This document shows positions 61,780 to 64,000 of a DNA stretch of 64,000 bases, piece after piece. Within the stretch, counting starts at the first letter, position 1. The number at the start of each line of letters is the position of its first letter. The notes below the pieces were generated by a model. The model worked only from the letters and a program-made list of their open reading frames with translations. It searched no databases and was not told where the DNA came from. The stretch covers positions 124,001-188,000 of the forward strand of contig NZ_JAHREN010000002.1 in the NCBI RefSeq assembly GCF_019084075.1. The letters run 5' to 3'. Source of the DNA: Siccirubricoccus sp. G192 (GTDB lineage: Bacteria > Pseudomonadota > Alphaproteobacteria > Acetobacterales > Acetobacteraceae). The translations under genes were made by a program, and so were the position numbers.

Positions 61780-64000
61780 GCAGCCCCTCCGGACTTCGGC
61801 CGGGTCAGCCGCCACGAGATCGTCAGCCGGGCGCCGGGAGAGGCGACCAGGCGCCCTCTCAACTCGTCGATCGCCGCCGTCGCGGCGGAGGCCTCCAGCA
61901 CCACCTGCTGGCGCTCGTCCACCACCTCCTCGCCGGGTGGCGGGAGCGGTGGATCGCGTTCTGGCGGCTGCCCACCAGTCGGCTTGGTTTCGGCGAGCAG
62001 CCGCGAGGCTCGGGTCTGGACGTCGCGGAGGACGGGCCTGAGTTGCACCGCATGCTCGTCCGCGTCGAGCATCTCAACGAGCTTCTCTCGCAGTCCCTCG
62101 GAGGCACCCTTGCGGTGGTCGCCCAGGCCAGTCCCGGCCTCGATGATGTTCCAGTCGGCCGAGGCGACGGCCTCCCGGACCTCGGACAGTGCGGCAAGGA
62201 GGCGGCCCACCGCCGCCTCGCTGGTTTCCAGGTCCGCATCCGCCAGCGCCTCGACGCGGGCGAGCGGCGTGGCCGCCCCGGCGAGGTCGCCGAGAAGCGC
62301 CTGGGCGGACCGCATCGTGGCAAAGCGCGGAGCCGTCGCCGCCACGCCGAACCTGTCCGCCCACGGCCTGAGGTCCTTCAGCAGCTCGGCAAGGAGCGTC
62401 CGCTTGGCGGCGCCCTTCTCCTGGAGCTCTGCCGCTAGCGCCGACAGCGTCGCGCCCTTCCGGACCTCGCCCGGCTTCAGGCCGAACAGGGCTGCGGCGC
62501 GTTCGCGCGCCTTGGCCCAGGTCGTCTCGTCGGGGAGAGCTTCCTCGCGCATTTCGATGGTGTCGTCGATGCGGTCCAGCGAGATCGTCGCGGGTGCGCC
62601 GTTGCGGACGGGCGCGCGGTCGGCCTGCGCCGCGAAGGCAAGGATGACGAGGTCCTGCACGCGCTGCGGCAGGCCCATCGGCTTTGGCTCGTCGATCCAG
62701 GCGCGGAGCTTCGCCACCGTCAGCGGCCCGCCCCCGGTCCGCGCATGCATCGTGGCGAAGTGGTTCGCCCAGTCGTTGGTGAGTTGGAGTTGCGTCTGAC
62801 TCATCACCGCGAGCTTCAGCGGGACGGCGATCGCGCCGAGATGCTTCCGGTCCGCCGTATCCTCGATGTACTTCCGCTGGTCCGGCTCCTGCGCCGCCTC
62901 ATGGACGCGGTCCAGGACGCGGCGGAGCACGGCGTCCCGCACCTCGGTGTCGAACATCGGGTGGGCGGGATAGCGATGCTCGAACCAGCGATCCAGCAGC
63001 TGCGTCACCGCGGCCTTCATGTCGGCGCCGACCGGCATCTGCGGCACGAAGGTGCCCTGGAGCGACACCAGCCGATCCTCCGGCGGCACGGGCGTGCCGA
63101 TGCATCCGTCGTTGTCGTTGCGGATGCCGTAGGCGGTCTCGATGCAGGCGCGGATGCGCTGGTGCAGGGCGCTCTGCTGGCTCCGCAGCACAGCCCGCGC
63201 CTGCTCGCGGTCGGAAGCGGACAACATCCGTGCCGCCTCGTTCAACCGCTCGCCGGTCCCGGCCAGCAGGAAGTCGATGCGGACCAGCGTGCCGAGGTCC
63301 TTCATCGCGCGGTCGCTCAGATAGGCGGGCTGCCACACCATGCCGCCCGACGCGCCGTCGTCGTTGAAGTTCTTGGCGTGGGCCAGGTGCGTCGACGGCG
63401 GCCGTCCCTTCGGATCGAAGGGCAGGCCGAGCACCAGCACCGGCACGCCGCGCCCCTTCAGGCGGTCGGGGCTCACCTCGGCAACCGCCTCGAAGTAGAG
63501 GTCGATCTCCCGCTTTGTGCCGCGCCAGGCGTGCTCGTAGTTTACGAAGGGCTGGGCGCCGATGAGGGTGCCGTCCTCCCGGATGCCGAGCGCGTCGAAC
63601 AGGATCCGCTGGAGCTTGCTGCGCCGCTGGCCGTCGTTGTCGGCCTGGGCCGCGTTGGCGAGGACCGGCTCCACGTCGACGCCGCTGATCTGCAGCGACA
63701 CAATTGGGGTCTGGTCGTCGGTGATACGGATCTCGCCGACCCGCGTCGCCCATTTCCGGACCTTCTGGAGGACGATACCCCCCCTCCCCGCCCGGCACCG
63801 GCGACACGACGGTGCCGTGGTTCAGGGCGGCCAGCCGAGGTGCGGTGAGTGCACGCAGTGCCGGTACCTCCGGCACCAGCGCCGCGAGCAGCAGGGTCTT
63901 CAGCAGGCGCGCGTCGTTGGCGAAGCGTCGGGCCACCTGCGGGTCCGCCCGCCCGTCCTGCAGGTCCTGCCAGGACACTGCGTGCTCCTGCTCCAGCAGC
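61776..64000 (-). pseudogene. pglY: BREX-2 protein PglY, partial and frameshifted
   Basis: The C-terminal part of a large BREX-2 protein; the start is beyond the right edge, so the ATPase N-terminus cannot be seen. From 64000 the frame reads LLEQEHAVSWQDLQDGR and DARLLKTLLLAALVPEVPAL, ending near GGEGG. The next part (IVLQKVRKWATRVGEIRI, ISGVDVEPVLANAAQADNDG, then RIRACIETAYGIRNDNDG and later PLPPPGEEVVDERQQVVLEA) is in another frame. The join is seven C at 63778-63784 (plus strand); six would read EGGIVLQK. The tail lies in pglZ overlap (TTGA). Identification rests on the order relative to pglZ, brxD and brxHI plus general resemblance. Confidence 0.75.

Noticed and set aside
57988..61815. 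One 1275-codon open frame on the minus strand through pglZ and brxD
   Set aside because: Past the poly-C tract near 59650 it becomes arginine/proline-rich nonsense and runs antiparallel in frame to brxD; the true continuation is in another frame.
1..64000. CRISPR arrays, rRNA and tRNA genes
   Set aside because: No regularly spaced short repeats and no conserved rRNA or tRNA sequence was seen on either strand. The direct repeats found belong to IS ends or protein repeat units.

Overview
The window is GC-rich alphaproteobacterial DNA, most like Acetobacteraceae (Roseomonas-type). The evidence is an SOS mutasome with alphaproteobacterial LexA boxes (GAAC-N7-GAAC), a NepR-like small protein, ECF sigma factor and response regulators of that group, and many IS families common there. 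It reads as an accessory replicon or genomic island; which one cannot be decided from the sequence.

Layout. 0-10 kb: a 5'-truncated metallophosphoesterase, a small duplicated-motif protein, a complete IS21 element with 8-bp target duplications inside an IS5-type remnant, a LysE exporter, a frameshifted small gene, a spore-photoproduct-lyase-like radical SAM protein, and an SDR oxidoreductase split by an ISKra4-type element. 10-17 kb: an SOS mutagenesis region in two convergent units, small ORF-dnaE2 (+) and small ORF-imuA-imuB (-), each with its own LexA box. 17-26 kb: stress and regulatory genes (RlpA-like, ECF sigma, XRE, two stress-type proteins sharing C-terminal repeats, two response regulators, NepR-like protein, MFS transporter, HU-like protein, lipoprotein). 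26-31 kb: two back-to-back gene fragments (trypsin-like, ScpA-like), then an SNF2 helicase with a SWIM-finger partner. 31-44 kb: an IS graveyard (IS5, ISKra4, IS4, IS110, IS66 with a UPF0149 passenger, a second IS5 inside a deleted ISKra4, IS630) surrounding an EamA/YjbQ pair and an Xre-RES toxin-antitoxin operon.

44-54 kb: a mobilisation module. A small RHH-like accessory gene and a MOBF (TrwC/TraI-like) relaxase-helicase run rightward. A three-gene operon (TraK-like position, ParA-like ATPase, large membrane/coiled-coil protein) runs leftward. An A/T-rich gap between them is the best oriT candidate. No type IV secretion or coupling-protein gene is present in the window.

54-64 kb: a Tn3 remnant, an A/T-richer small gene, and a translationally coupled leftward operon pglY-pglZ-brxD-brxHI. 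This matches the type 2 BREX (Pgl) anti-phage system; pglW and pglX would lie beyond the right edge. As read here, pglY and pglZ each carry a one-base shift in a C/G homopolymer (7 where 6 keeps frame; 6 where 7 keeps frame). This is either phase variation of a Pgl-type defence or homopolymer sequencing error. Two transposase genes elsewhere have the same kind of lesion, so the error explanation is serious. No rRNA, tRNA or CRISPR array was found.
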